This document shows positions 18,701 through 26,898 of a stretch of 64,000 nt of DNA, piece after piece. The DNA is from Berkiella sp963829835. GTDB lineage: Bacteria; Pseudomonadota; Gammaproteobacteria; Berkiellales; Berkiellaceae. Location: NCBI GenBank assembly GCA_963829835.1, contig CAWHKC010000003.1:310001-374000 (forward strand). Direction: 5' to 3'. The notes below the pieces were generated by a model that made no database searches, was not told the DNA's origin, and saw nothing but the letters and a program-made list of their open reading frames with translations. The stretch's first letter is position 1, and every line of letters starts with the position of its first letter. The position numbers were made by a program, and so were the translations under genes.

Positions 18701-18861
18701 AATTCCCCCCGAAATTAATAATTAAATATGATTTCAATAAAATACTATTAATTAAGGGTAAATGAATAGTAAAAACAGATGGTGTGACATGAATTGGCGA
18801 TAAGATGATCGGTTGTTATGCTGAAAATATGAGGTTTTGTGGGGCGATATTTGATCCAAAA

Positions 18862-18891
18862 GAAAGGGGACAAACAGTCCCCTTCTTTTTG
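18862..18891. terminator. Bidirectional terminator
   Basis: AAGGGGAC (18864-18871) pairs with GTCCCCTT (18877-18884) over a 5-nt loop, flanked on both sides by A/T-rich runs (CTTTTT on the plus strand, TTTCTTTT on the minus strand). It lies just downstream of the minus-strand secreted-protein gene at 18903-19316. Confidence 0.75.
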
Positions 18892-18902
18892 TAAAATAAT
18901 AA

Positions 18903-19316
18903 CTACTTTTGATCTAAACCTTTAAGAACTTCAGCTGCTTTATCTTTATCCGCTTTTGGTGCTTTTGCATTTTTCACAATAGAATTTACCCATTTCTTTG
19001 ATTCATCCATTTTTCCATCATGGCAATCATCATAAGCAAGTTCTGCCGCAGCAAGATAGTTATCTTTGTTTGCTAATTGAGTAAAGCTTGTCGTCATGCA
19101 CTCATCAGTTTGTTTGTTTTCTTTTCCATTAGAAGGAAATTTCTTATCACATTCTTGGGCTGCTTCATGCATTTGCTTTGCAAACTCCGACTTTTCTTTA
19201 CTATGATCTGGCATCGTTGAAAAAAGTTTATCGCAATCCACTGCTGCCTGAGCCAAAGAGCTACATAATGCGAGTGCACAAGAAGCAATAACAGTGTTAA
19301 TTAATTTCATTTTCAT
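18903..19316 (-). CDS. Small exported Cys-containing protein of unknown function
   Basis: A 137-aa protein with signal peptide MKMKLINTVIASCALALCSS ending SLAQA-A. The mature region is short, charged and helical with four cysteines at regular places (DCDKLF, ECDKKF, ECMTT, DCHDGK), suggesting two disulfides in the periplasm. Lysine-rich C-terminus. No family recognised. Start has an upstream purine-rich site (AACGGGAT). It ends at a strong hairpin terminator and is a single-gene unit. Confidence 0.75.
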   Translation of the reverse strand: MKMKLINTVIASCALALCSSLAQAAVDCDKLFSTMPDHSKEKSEFAKQMHEAAQECDKKFPSNGKENKQTDECMTTSFTQLANKDNYLAAAELAYDDCHDGKMDESKKWVNSIVKNAKAPKADKDKAAEVLKGLDQK

Positions 19317-19511
19317 ATCCCGTTTTCCTTATGAGATTAAAGAGTCCAAATAAACACATTATCAAGTCTAACAACACAATGAAAGTATGGTTTTGTAGTT
19401 AGTATGAGAGCTAATATCAGCAGCGTAGGTGTAAAGCGGCAAGAGGGGGAGGTGGTTATCGTGATCCCCACGTTCCGGCGTAGAATTTCTCATCTTTTCA
19501 GTCACGGAGTG

Positions 19512-19635
19512 ACGTAGGAAATTAGCCCCACCTGGAAGTCTCGAGCCGAAGGCGAGAGACTGGAATGTGGGGAACGTAGGAAATTAGCCCCACCTGGAAG
19601 TCTCAAGCCGAAGGCGAGAGACTGGAATGTGGGGA
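19512..19635. repeat. 62-bp tandem direct repeat, two copies, each able to fold
   Basis: Copies at 19512-19573 and 19574-19635 have a period of 62 bp and differ at one position that I can see (TCGAGCC versus TCAAGCC). Each unit contains nested inverted repeats: CCCCAC with GTGGGG at the outside and AGTCTC with GAGACT inside, giving a long imperfect hairpin. GC content is higher than in the flanks. It occupies the gap 19317-19654 downstream of the DJ-1/PfpI-family gene; the remaining sequence there shows no gene. It looks like a REP/ERIC-type interspersed element. Confidence 0.85.
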
Positions 19636-19654
19636 AAACGTGGGGAGGATAAAG

Positions 19655-20515
19655 TTATTTTGCAGTCTTTTTATCCATTGCATTTATCAATGCTTTAGCA
19701 GTCTCATTATCTGATGCAGGATTTTGGCCAGTGATTAATTCCCTGTCTTCAACCACATTATTTTCATTAGCGGCCCCAATTTTAAGTTTAGCGCCAGCAA
19801 GTTTTAATGCATCTTCGGGATGAAATTGCATTTGACCATGGAGCTTATCTTTTTCCGCTTTTTTCTCTTCATCATTTGAGAAGATAGTCATTTCATAATC
19901 TTTATAAAGCCATCCATTTGCCAACTGCTCCGCAGCACTTTTATTGCCTTGAATTAATTTACTACGAAACCCGGCAGGGTTTTCCATGACAGAAATAGAA
20001 GCAATAGGTCCATGACAAATCATAGCTGTTGGTTTAGCGTTCTCATGAAAGTAAGTTAAAATTTTTCCGACACTGGGATCAACGATTAAATCAACCATCG
20101 GAGCATGACCACCAGGAATAAAAACACCGGCATATTCATTTAATTTGCCATCAGCAACTTCACTTAACTTGCGAACATTCTTATTCGTTAGAATTTTATC
20201 AGCTAGCTTTGCTGCATCATCCATTTTCTTTTTATCATCTTGAAAGAACATGGGGTTTTTAGAATCTTTATCCATGACAGGCTTTTTACCTGAAGGCGTG
20301 GCAACGATTATTTCATAACCGGCATCCATTATTTCTTTAACTGGTATTGCAAACTCATTCAAATAAAATCCTGTTTCAGCAGTTTTCTTATCTTTTAATC
20401 TTAATTGGTCAGCGCTAGACATAATAACAAGCACTTTGCCTTTAGTTTCAGCTGCATGACTATTTATGGAGAAGCATAATATCAAAGTAGTTATGGTGAG
20501 CAATATTTTTTTCAT
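19655..20515 (-). CDS. Exported DJ-1/PfpI family protein (type 1 glutamine amidotransferase fold)
   Basis: A 286-aa protein. I start at ATG 20515, which begins the signal peptide MKKILLTITTLILCFSINSHA, not at the upstream in-frame ATG 20587. Family motifs: GKVLVIMSSADQL, a long AxVPGG-like segment (YAGVFIPGGHAPMVDL) and the nucleophile elbow AMICHGPIASIS with the reactive cysteine. The ELITGQNPAS ending is typical of Hsp31-like/glyoxalase III-like members (LVTGQNPxS). Related proteins remove methylglyoxal or act as chaperones; a periplasmic version is less common. Single-gene unit. Confidence 0.87.
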   Translation of the reverse strand: MKKILLTITTLILCFSINSHAAETKGKVLVIMSSADQLRLKDKKTAETGFYLNEFAIPVKEIMDAGYEIIVATPSGKKPVMDKDSKNPMFFQDDKKKMDDAAKLADKILTNKNVRKLSEVADGKLNEYAGVFIPGGHAPMVDLIVDPSVGKILTYFHENAKPTAMICHGPIASISVMENPAGFRSKLIQGNKSAAEQLANGWLYKDYEMTIFSNDEEKKAEKDKLHGQMQFHPEDALKLAGAKLKIGAANENNVVEDRELITGQNPASDNETAKALINAMDKKTAK

Positions 20516-20622
20516 AATGGTTGCCTTATTTAAAATAGTAATTTTATAGGGATATATACTTGCATACCTAAGGTTAAATCTAGCCATTATAATAAACTTT
20601 TTCTATTTAATGAAAAAATTTG

Positions 20623-21591
20623 TTAGTTAAGTTTTAACTTTTGAAAACTAGTATCAATATCCTTTATATCTCCATTTGGCAAAGGCGCCGAGGGTGCTTT
20701 CTGTTGAGCTGCGGCTGCTTTTAGAGTCCTTTCTTTGCGCTCACCAATTTGACTTCGAAGCATCGATAAAAAGATTAATCCTTTTGAACTTGAATTTGGG
20801 TTGAGTTGAGTAGGCAAAGTGGGATCAGACCGAACATCCGCAAACCGTTTTAAATTACGTCGTCTTTCAGCATCCAAAGCTTTGGCAGTAAGTTCTCGTT
20901 TTAAATTTAAGGCTAATTTTGGTATTGGATTTGCTTCTTCGGATTCTGTCTTATTTTCAAGGCTTGTTGCTGATGTCAATTCCTTATCAATGGTTCTCAA
21001 TTTTCTTAGCAACTCATCTTTACACGTTAATTCTTCTTCAGGAGCAGGATTAGAAGCAGTTTTAGGTTGAGCTGCTGTGGGAATGGTTGCTTTTTCTTTT
21101 ATTGGAGGAGGCGGCGGAGGTGGTGGTGCTGATGCCAATGTTTTGGTAGATATTGAGTCATTTGTACTTTCTTCAATTAAAACAAAAGAATCTACTAATG
21201 AATCAATTGAAACGCTATTAGCTATTTCTTTTTTGATGGGCTCTAATTTAAGATAGATATCGTTGCAAGCTAAAGACTGATTTGAAAAATTTACCACATA
21301 TCCAAGCTGGGATTGCAAATGCGCTAAAGAACTTTCTAATGTGATTAATAACGATTTATTATTAAAATCTTCAATGAAACGATTAGCTGCAACAATCAAC
21401 TCTTTTAGTATTTCTTTGGTTTGTGGTAATAAATATTTATTTTTCTCAAACGGACCGATGGCAATGATAAGTCGTTGCTGTATTAGAAAGGCATTAAGAT
21501 ATGTTTGGATGAGTTCATCAAGTTCTGCGGAGTCAGCTTTTTGCAAATATTCTTTCATTCTTTGAATGTTAATCGGTCCATCGATTGCCAT
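20623..21591 (-). CDS. Polyproline-containing helical protein, candidate effector
   Basis: A 322-aa protein with no signal peptide. Residues 1-150 are helical with a coiled-coil pattern. A run of eight prolines (APPPPPPPPIKEK, near residue 160) is followed by basic amphipathic segments (LLRKLRTIDKEL, LALNLKRELTAKALDAERRR). Polyproline followed by basic helices is the layout of profilin/actin-binding eukaryotic proteins, but I cannot match a WH2 consensus. It ends IDTSFQKLKLN, a short hydrophobic/charged tail. Lacks enzymatic motifs. Function inferred only. Confidence 0.65.
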   Translation of the reverse strand: MAIDGPINIQRMKEYLQKADSAELDELIQTYLNAFLIQQRLIIAIGPFEKNKYLLPQTKEILKELIVAANRFIEDFNNKSLLITLESSLAHLQSQLGYVVNFSNQSLACNDIYLKLEPIKKEIANSVSIDSLVDSFVLIEESTNDSISTKTLASAPPPPPPPPIKEKATIPTAAQPKTASNPAPEEELTCKDELLRKLRTIDKELTSATSLENKTESEEANPIPKLALNLKRELTAKALDAERRRNLKRFADVRSDPTLPTQLNPNSSSKGLIFLSMLRSQIGERKERTLKAAAAQQKAPSAPLPNGDIKDIDTSFQKLKLN

Positions 21592-21847
21592 TGGGTTGCC
21601 TTATTTGTTTACATTTATGAAGCATTTCGATTTTTACAAAGTCGAACAGCTAACCATGTGGTATTTTATAGATACGGTTTATAAAAATTTAAACAAAGAA
21701 CTTCAGATATCCTAACAGGGATTTGTAAGCAACAGTACTGCAATTTTTCCCCCTTAACATTAAAAAATATGGGAACTTTACCCATCCCTCCATTGTCCTA
21801 TCAAAGATTGTCAGATTTGCAACCTCATCTTTGCTGTGGAGGCTTTC

Positions 21848-22648
21848 ATGTTGAATAAATATATAGGGCTTGGGGTAATATTGAGCATGAGTATGCTGTC
21901 CCATATTCCTTGTGCTTACGCTGACTATTTTCAGGGTAAACGTCTGCATAATGGCAATTCGATATCCTATAAACAGGCGAAGTATGATAGGCGTGATTCA
22001 CGTACCTCAAACTATAGAAAGACTTCCTACAAGGGACGTAATGCATACTATGGTCGGGATTCAATCCATGGGTATGATTCCTATTATTATGATAGGCGCG
22101 ATCCCTATGCTAATAACTATGAACGTTCCGCGAAATATCGTCGTACTTCATACTATGAAGGCGAGTCCAGATATGACGATGATTACCGTTATGAGGATAG
22201 ATCAAGCGGTGATTATTCTTCAGAGCAAAACTCAGGACAAGCACCTTTCCCAAGTAGAATATCCAATGGTAACATTATTAAAGTCGATCTAGGCAAACTT
22301 GCTTGGGGTGCTTACGATGACCAAGGTGAATTAGTGAAATGGGGTCGTGCTTCTGGTGGTAAAAATTATTGTCCAGATATTAAAAGAGGCTGTAGAACAG
22401 TTACAGGGACATACACCATTTATAGAAAACAAGGTCCTGAATGTAAATCAAGTCGATTCCCAGTAGGTAAGGGTGGTGCACCAATGCCTTATTGCATGCA
22501 TTTCAAAGGAGGCTATGCGATGCACGGTGGCCAAGTACCTAATTATAATGCAAGTCATGGCTGTATAAGACTATTGCGCGGTGACGCAGAATGGTTAAAT
22601 CATAATTTCGTGAGAGTGGGTAGCACACGAGTGAATATTACGTATTAA
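21848..22648 (+). CDS. L,D-transpeptidase (YkuD domain) with Tyr/Arg-rich linker
   Basis: A 266-aa exported enzyme that would cross-link peptidoglycan or attach proteins to it in the periplasm. Start ATG 21848 follows GGAGG at 21838-21842 (a GTG at 21836 overlaps this site). Signal peptide residues 1-26 (ending CAYA). Residues 28-135 are a low-complexity Tyr/Arg/Asp/Ser-rich linker with recurring YDRRD and RRTSYY units. The catalytic domain follows, with the hallmark YAMHGGQVPNYNASHGCIRL (His and Cys of HxnSHGC[IV]R). A shorter paralogue lies at 26145. Confidence 0.93.
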   Translation: MLNKYIGLGVILSMSMLSHIPCAYADYFQGKRLHNGNSISYKQAKYDRRDSRTSNYRKTSYKGRNAYYGRDSIHGYDSYYYDRRDPYANNYERSAKYRRTSYYEGESRYDDDYRYEDRSSGDYSSEQNSGQAPFPSRISNGNIIKVDLGKLAWGAYDDQGELVKWGRASGGKNYCPDIKRGCRTVTGTYTIYRKQGPECKSSRFPVGKGGAPMPYCMHFKGGYAMHGGQVPNYNASHGCIRLLRGDAEWLNHNFVRVGSTRVNITY

Positions 22649-22709
22649 AAAAATTCAAAATATGTGGTAATATTCTGGCATTATCACGTAAATGAAGGTA
22701 GAGGACACA

Positions 22710-22958
22710 ATGCGTGCAGAAGATATTTTGCCAGATAATGAAACTTTTGTAAAAAAAGATGGTGCCCTTTTACGAAAAGGGTCGGTCGCAGCTTTTATTG
22801 CAAATGCCAAAATTTTACTTGATTCACAAAGTTCATTGGAAGAGTGTGCTATTGCAGAAAAAGATCTTATCGATCTTATTCCAACCTTAAAAGCGGTCGG
22901 TCTTTTTGATATTTTCGAAGTTAAATCAGAAAAAATAAAAAAATTAATCGCTGATTAA
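22710..22958 (+). CDS. Small protein of unknown function
   Basis: An 82-aa acidic/helical protein: MRAEDILPDNETFVKKDG, then RKGSVAAFIANAKILLD and a C-terminal amphipathic helix FDIFEVKSEKIKKLIAD. ATG 22710 is preceded by GAGG at 22701-22704; the in-frame ATG at 22692 sits upstream of this site. No signal peptide, no known family. It lies between an L,D-transpeptidase and a DUF1761 membrane gene in the same direction (33-bp gap to the next), so may be part of a short operon. Confidence 0.65.
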   Translation: MRAEDILPDNETFVKKDGALLRKGSVAAFIANAKILLDSQSSLEECAIAEKDLIDLIPTLKAVGLFDIFEVKSEKIKKLIAD

Positions 22959-22991
22959 AAACAATTCTATAGAAACAGTTTTAGGATAATA

Positions 22992-23390
22992 ATGAATTTC
23001 GAAGGAATTAATTATTTTGCTGTGCTTGCTGCTGCTTTATCTGCCTTTGCTTTAGGTGGATTATGGTATTCTCCAATTCTGTTAGGTCGTATATGGCAAC
23101 GTGAAGCAGGAATGCTACCTGCTAATAAACCTCATGGCGTCAAAGTTTTTATCTTCGCTTTTGTGTTGTCATTGATTGCAGCCTTTGCGATGGCATTGCT
23201 GTTGCTAAGAAAACCTGGTTTATTTATGGCAATTCATACGGGCGTTTTAGCAGGCCTGTGCTGGGTGAGTACCTCTTTTGGGATTAATTACCTTTTCGCT
23301 GGAAGAAGTTTCAAACTCTTTTTAATTGATGCTGGATATCACACCTTACAGTTTACATTGTATGGTGTGATTTTGGGCGTATGGCGATAA
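22992..23390 (+). CDS. DUF1761 family membrane protein
   Basis: A 132-aa protein with four hydrophobic segments. The start MNFEGINYFAVLAAALSAFA followed by GGLWYSPILLGRIWQREAG is the DUF1761 signature. RBS TTAGGA precedes ATG 22992. Function of the family is not known. Same strand and close behind the 82-aa gene. Confidence 0.88.
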   Translation: MNFEGINYFAVLAAALSAFALGGLWYSPILLGRIWQREAGMLPANKPHGVKVFIFAFVLSLIAAFAMALLLLRKPGLFMAIHTGVLAGLCWVSTSFGINYLFAGRSFKLFLIDAGYHTLQFTLYGVILGVWR

Positions 23391-23434
23391 ATGAGTTCGT
23401 CACTAGAGTCGGTAGTTTCTTTAATCATTGTACC

Positions 23435-25477
23435 TTACTTTGGCCCTTCTTTCTTCTTTAGGACGTCGTCAGTCGATAGGGATTCTGAAAAAACTAATTC
23501 TGGGCTTGCCGGTGCCTTGACAATAATAGGTGCCTTACGCTTATGTTTGTGATGTTCTAAAAGACCTTTGTTAAATTTTTCAATTAAGCTGGCAATTTCC
23601 TTTTCATTACGTTCCGGCTTTATTTCAAAGGCGGTTTGACCGTTTTTGTTTCTTAAAGTGATATCTGCGCCTTTTAATAGTAAGATTTCAACCACTTTGA
23701 CATTACCTTCCCGGATGGCGATATGTAACGGTGTAAATCCAACATCATTCCCATAACCAGTTTTTTGATAATTAATATCAGCTTTATATTTTATGAGTTG
23801 TTTTACAATGGACTCTTGCCCCAATCTTGCAGCTTGAAAAAGAGGTGTTTCATGATTGTGCTTTAATTCCTTATCCGCTTCCAATCTTAGTAAATCTTTT
23901 ACACTATCCTTATCTCCTTCACTTATCGCTTTATGTAGTGCAGCCAGGTCATCATCATCCCGAATGTTAATATCAGCTTTTTTTAGTTCTCCGCTTTCAA
24001 ATATCCTAACTAAGCTCCTTATCTCACCTTGAGCTAGCGCCATTTTAGCCGCATCTGCATATACTTTTGTTCCAAATGTAACACCATTATTTTTAAGAAT
24101 ATCGTTAATTTCTTTATCTTGTTTCACCATCGCTAATCGTGAAAGCGCGTTGAGTACTGCTGGATCTTTACTTGTTACAAAGTGCATTCCGCCTTCTTTT
24201 AACAATCTTTTGACAAGAACGGTTTGCCCAGAAACGGCCGCATTGCGCAACAATACTTTTCCTGCTTCGTTTGCATACTGAGTTTCTGCTGCATCAATAT
24301 TTGGTTCAACTTTTTCTGGAATGGGCTGATCTTTTGGATAAAAACGATACAAATCAAAACCTGTAACGACGGATTCCTGTCTTAAGGCGTTCATAATATA
24401 ATTACTAATAAGTTCAGTGGAAGCAATTTCAGGAAGACGCTTTTTGCGATTGGAATCATAAAATTTAAATTTACCAGATGGTGTAACATAAATACTGATG
24501 GCATGACCTTCAATGTGATGGACATCAGCTTTGGTATGGATACCAATATCAATCCAAGAATTGGGCCAGCGCTTTGCCAATTCGAGCATCTCCTTAATAT
24601 CATTTTTTTCAATGCTGGGCCCTTTAATACTGAAAACATCTTTTAATTGAATTTTTTCATCTGGTCTTTTTATCGCTTCCCATTGTTTAATTCTTTCATG
24701 CTGCTTTAAAGTGGTCTCTGTGCTGAGTGCATGAGTTTGTTGAAACCAGGCGAGGTCGTTTGCGGTAAGATTGAGTAATTTACCAAGTGTTCTGTACTTT
24801 GTGGCTATTTTGGGCGAAATATCTTTAATGTCCGATAATAGTACATCATATGGCTCAGATTGTTTTTCTGGATCCCATCGAGATATACATTTCAAAATAT
24901 CGTAAAATTCCTCTTCGCTCTCTAAGCCTATATAATACTGAACAAGAAAGGCCCAACCATTGCAATTTCCATCTTTACTCAAAAAGAGAGCTCTAGCTTC
25001 TTTTTCACTTAATCCATGACTGACCAAAAACTTAATCAGTTTTTCATTTAAGACATTCTGTGAATAATTTATCTCGTCTTTTACTCCGAAGCCAGGGATC
25101 ATTTTTGCCTGTTCATAGCTAAGAGTTGGCTTTGCTTCAAAGATTCTTATCATATCAAGATTTTTATTTCTTAAAGCAATATCAGCAGGTGATTCAAACT
25201 GATAATCACGTATTGATGGATCACCACCTAACTCCAATATTTTTTTAACGACACTTGTTTTGCCTTGTAGAACTGCATGGTGTAATGGAGTATAACCTGC
25301 GAAATCGGGAGAATTAATATCTATCCCATTTTGAGATAAGAACCTCAATAGAGTACGATTTTCAATAAGAATGGCATATTCTAAACTTTTTCTTTTTTCT
25401 TCCTCAGATGCGCTTGGAATTAGCCGTTTGACATGTTCAATATCAACAGGTCTTTCTTGAATGGCTGATAGTAACAT
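23435..25477 (-). CDS. Ankyrin-repeat protein with C58-like Cys/His/Asp triad, candidate effector protease
   Basis: A 680-aa protein. N-terminal ankyrin repeats (about residues 25-115: GYTPLHHAVLQGKTSVVKKI, LGGDPSIRD). A central domain (about 120-400) holds DGNCNGWAFLVQYYI (Cys172), then GHAISIYVTPSGKFKFYDSN (His325, Asp341). Order and spacing (Cys, then His, then Asp 16 residues on, as H..GKFxFYDSN) match YopT/AvrPphB-type C58 papain-like proteases. A second ankyrin block follows (about 495-640: LAALHKAISEGDKDSVKDLL, TPLFQAARLGQESIVKQLI, GFTPLHIAIREGNVKVVEIL). No signal peptide. Protease activity and secretion are inference; the ankyrin assignment is firm. Confidence 0.82.
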   Translation of the reverse strand: MLLSAIQERPVDIEHVKRLIPSASEEEKRKSLEYAILIENRTLLRFLSQNGIDINSPDFAGYTPLHHAVLQGKTSVVKKILELGGDPSIRDYQFESPADIALRNKNLDMIRIFEAKPTLSYEQAKMIPGFGVKDEINYSQNVLNEKLIKFLVSHGLSEKEARALFLSKDGNCNGWAFLVQYYIGLESEEEFYDILKCISRWDPEKQSEPYDVLLSDIKDISPKIATKYRTLGKLLNLTANDLAWFQQTHALSTETTLKQHERIKQWEAIKRPDEKIQLKDVFSIKGPSIEKNDIKEMLELAKRWPNSWIDIGIHTKADVHHIEGHAISIYVTPSGKFKFYDSNRKKRLPEIASTELISNYIMNALRQESVVTGFDLYRFYPKDQPIPEKVEPNIDAAETQYANEAGKVLLRNAAVSGQTVLVKRLLKEGGMHFVTSKDPAVLNALSRLAMVKQDKEINDILKNNGVTFGTKVYADAAKMALAQGEIRSLVRIFESGELKKADINIRDDDDLAALHKAISEGDKDSVKDLLRLEADKELKHNHETPLFQAARLGQESIVKQLIKYKADINYQKTGYGNDVGFTPLHIAIREGNVKVVEILLLKGADITLRNKNGQTAFEIKPERNEKEIASLIEKFNKGLLEHHKHKRKAPIIVKAPASPELVFSESLSTDDVLKKKEGPK

Positions 25478-25649
25478 TTGTCATCCTTTAGAATTTGAAA
25501 TCTCTAACAAATATGACAAGAATTTACTTTAAAAGTTCATTCAAGGAAGTCAAAAGAGTGCATATTCATCATTAACTGTTTGACATAAATTTTAGAACAG
25601 AATAACATTCACATCTTAGTTAGATGTTTAGTTTTTTGGAGTTACCGCA

Positions 25650-25958
25650 ATGCGAACACTATCGTTACATGAATCACAATGTATATCTGGCGGCGTGCAA
25701 ACACCTTATTTCTCTAATGCTTTTCTTTCCGGAATGAAAGGCGAATCGGTGGATTATATACTTGAGACATCTGCAGGTGGAATTTTTGGCGCGTTCTCAG
25801 GGATAGTTTTAGGCGCAACAAAAGGAGTTGAGGTTGCTATATTAGGTGGATTTTTAGGTTTAGGTATAGGTGCATTATTAGGTACAGCAATAGCATACAA
25901 TTCATATCTTTTAGGTCGAAACTACATGGAAGCTCAGCAATTATTAAAAAATACTTAA
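25650..25958 (+). CDS. Small peptide with double-glycine leader, bacteriocin-like
   Basis: A 102-aa peptide. Residues 1-15 (MRTLSLHESQCISGG) match the double-glycine leader pattern (LS..E...ISGG) cut by C39-peptidase ABC exporters. The mature part of 87 residues is strongly hydrophobic and Gly-rich with several GxxxG motifs (GGIFGAFSGIVLG, LGGFLGLGIGALLG), as in class II two-peptide bacteriocins and membrane-active microcins. GGAG precedes the start at a suitable distance, and a strong terminator follows the stop. No immunity or dedicated transporter gene is adjacent. Broken relatives appear at 33139, 37254 and 62363. Confidence 0.72.
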   Translation: MRTLSLHESQCISGGVQTPYFSNAFLSGMKGESVDYILETSAGGIFGAFSGIVLGATKGVEVAILGGFLGLGIGALLGTAIAYNSYLLGRNYMEAQQLLKNT

Positions 25959-25983
25959 AATGTTAAATAAAGTTTTGATATAA

Positions 25984-26006
25984 AAAACCCGCTTTTGCGG
26001 GTTTTT
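25984..26006 (+). terminator. Rho-independent terminator of the GG-leader peptide gene
   Basis: AAAACCCGC (25984-25992) pairs with GCGGGTTTT (25997-26005) over a TTTT loop, ending in a T-run, 25 bp after the stop codon at 25958. Confidence 0.93.
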
Positions 26007-26144
26007 ATATTTTAGCTAGACAAAATTTCAATAGGTCAAAAATAATTATTTTAATTAATGAAACTTTGGGGAACTTTTTGAAAAACTCTCTGTCTTAGTA
26101 GGGTCAGTTAAAACAATTATCTTACTTAAGCTGTGGGGGTAATC

Positions 26145-26735
26145 ATGTTAAATAAAAAAATAGTACTGGGATTAATTTCGAGCATAGTCATGCTTTCTTA
26201 TTTCCCTTCTTCAAATGCACATAATTATAGTGGTTATGAGAGCGGTGGTGGTGTCAATCACCATGCTTGGCGACAATTCACACAAGCGAAGCAGATTAAA
26301 TATGAAGCTGAGCACACTTTAGATCGCGCACCATTTCCAAGCACCATATCAGGTGGTGATGTTATTAAAGTTGATTTAAGCAAACTTGCTTGGGGGGCTT
26401 ACAATGAAAAAGGGAATTTAGTGAAATGGGGCGATGCTTCTGGTGGGCAAAATTTCTGCTCAGACATTGGTAAATCCTGTAAAACAGTAACTGGTACTTT
26501 TACCGTTTACAGAAAACAGGGCGCTAGTTGTAAATCAAATCAATTTCCTGTGGGCGTAGGTGGTGCTCCAATGCCCTATTGCATGCATTTCACCGGCGGA
26601 TACGCAATGCATGGCGGAAATGTCCCCGACTTTAATGCAAGCCATGGTTGCATCAGAGTTCCTGTACGTGAAGCACAATGGATAAATCAAAATTTTGTGA
26701 AAGTAGGGAAGACTCGCATTAGTATTTCTTACTAA
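26145..26735 (+). CDS. L,D-transpeptidase (YkuD domain), short paralogue
   Basis: A 196-aa exported enzyme, paralogue of the one at 21848. Start ATG 26145 follows a GGGGG site (26135-26139). Signal peptide residues 1-24 (ends SSNA-H). A short linker replaces the Tyr/Arg-rich region of its paralogue, and the catalytic domain is nearly the same: APFPSTISGGDVIKVDLSKL, GAPMPYCMHFTGGYAMHGG and FNASHGCIRVPV (catalytic Cys). Two extra cysteine pairs are conserved with the paralogue. Ends directly at a 34-bp palindromic repeat that may serve as terminator. Confidence 0.93.
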   Translation: MLNKKIVLGLISSIVMLSYFPSSNAHNYSGYESGGGVNHHAWRQFTQAKQIKYEAEHTLDRAPFPSTISGGDVIKVDLSKLAWGAYNEKGNLVKWGDASGGQNFCSDIGKSCKTVTGTFTVYRKQGASCKSNQFPVGVGGAPMPYCMHFTGGYAMHGGNVPDFNASHGCIRVPVREAQWINQNFVKVGKTRISISY

Positions 26736-26769
26736 AACGAGAAAGGGGTCAAGTGCTTGACCCCTTTCC
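26736..26769. repeat. 34-bp palindromic repeat, copy 1
   Basis: Begins at the base after the stop of the L,D-transpeptidase gene. The inner 28 bp are palindromic (arm GAAAGGGGTCAAGT) with one central mismatch (GTGC). It is identical to copy 2 at 28382-28415 except for this one base. A transcript would form a 13-bp stem, so it could terminate transcription. Confidence 0.88.
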
Positions 26770-26898
26770 AATTTCACACAGTAGAGACATTCTCCCTGAT
26801 CAATTAGTTTTCTGATGGAACTTCAGTATATTTGTAAGCTGAACACATGCTTATTGTAATAAATTAATATACAATGGCCACTTTTTTTAGGTGTCCAA

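Noticed and set aside
20623..21591. WH2 actin-binding motif in the polyproline protein
   Set aside because: No LRxxI...LKKV-like consensus follows the proline run.
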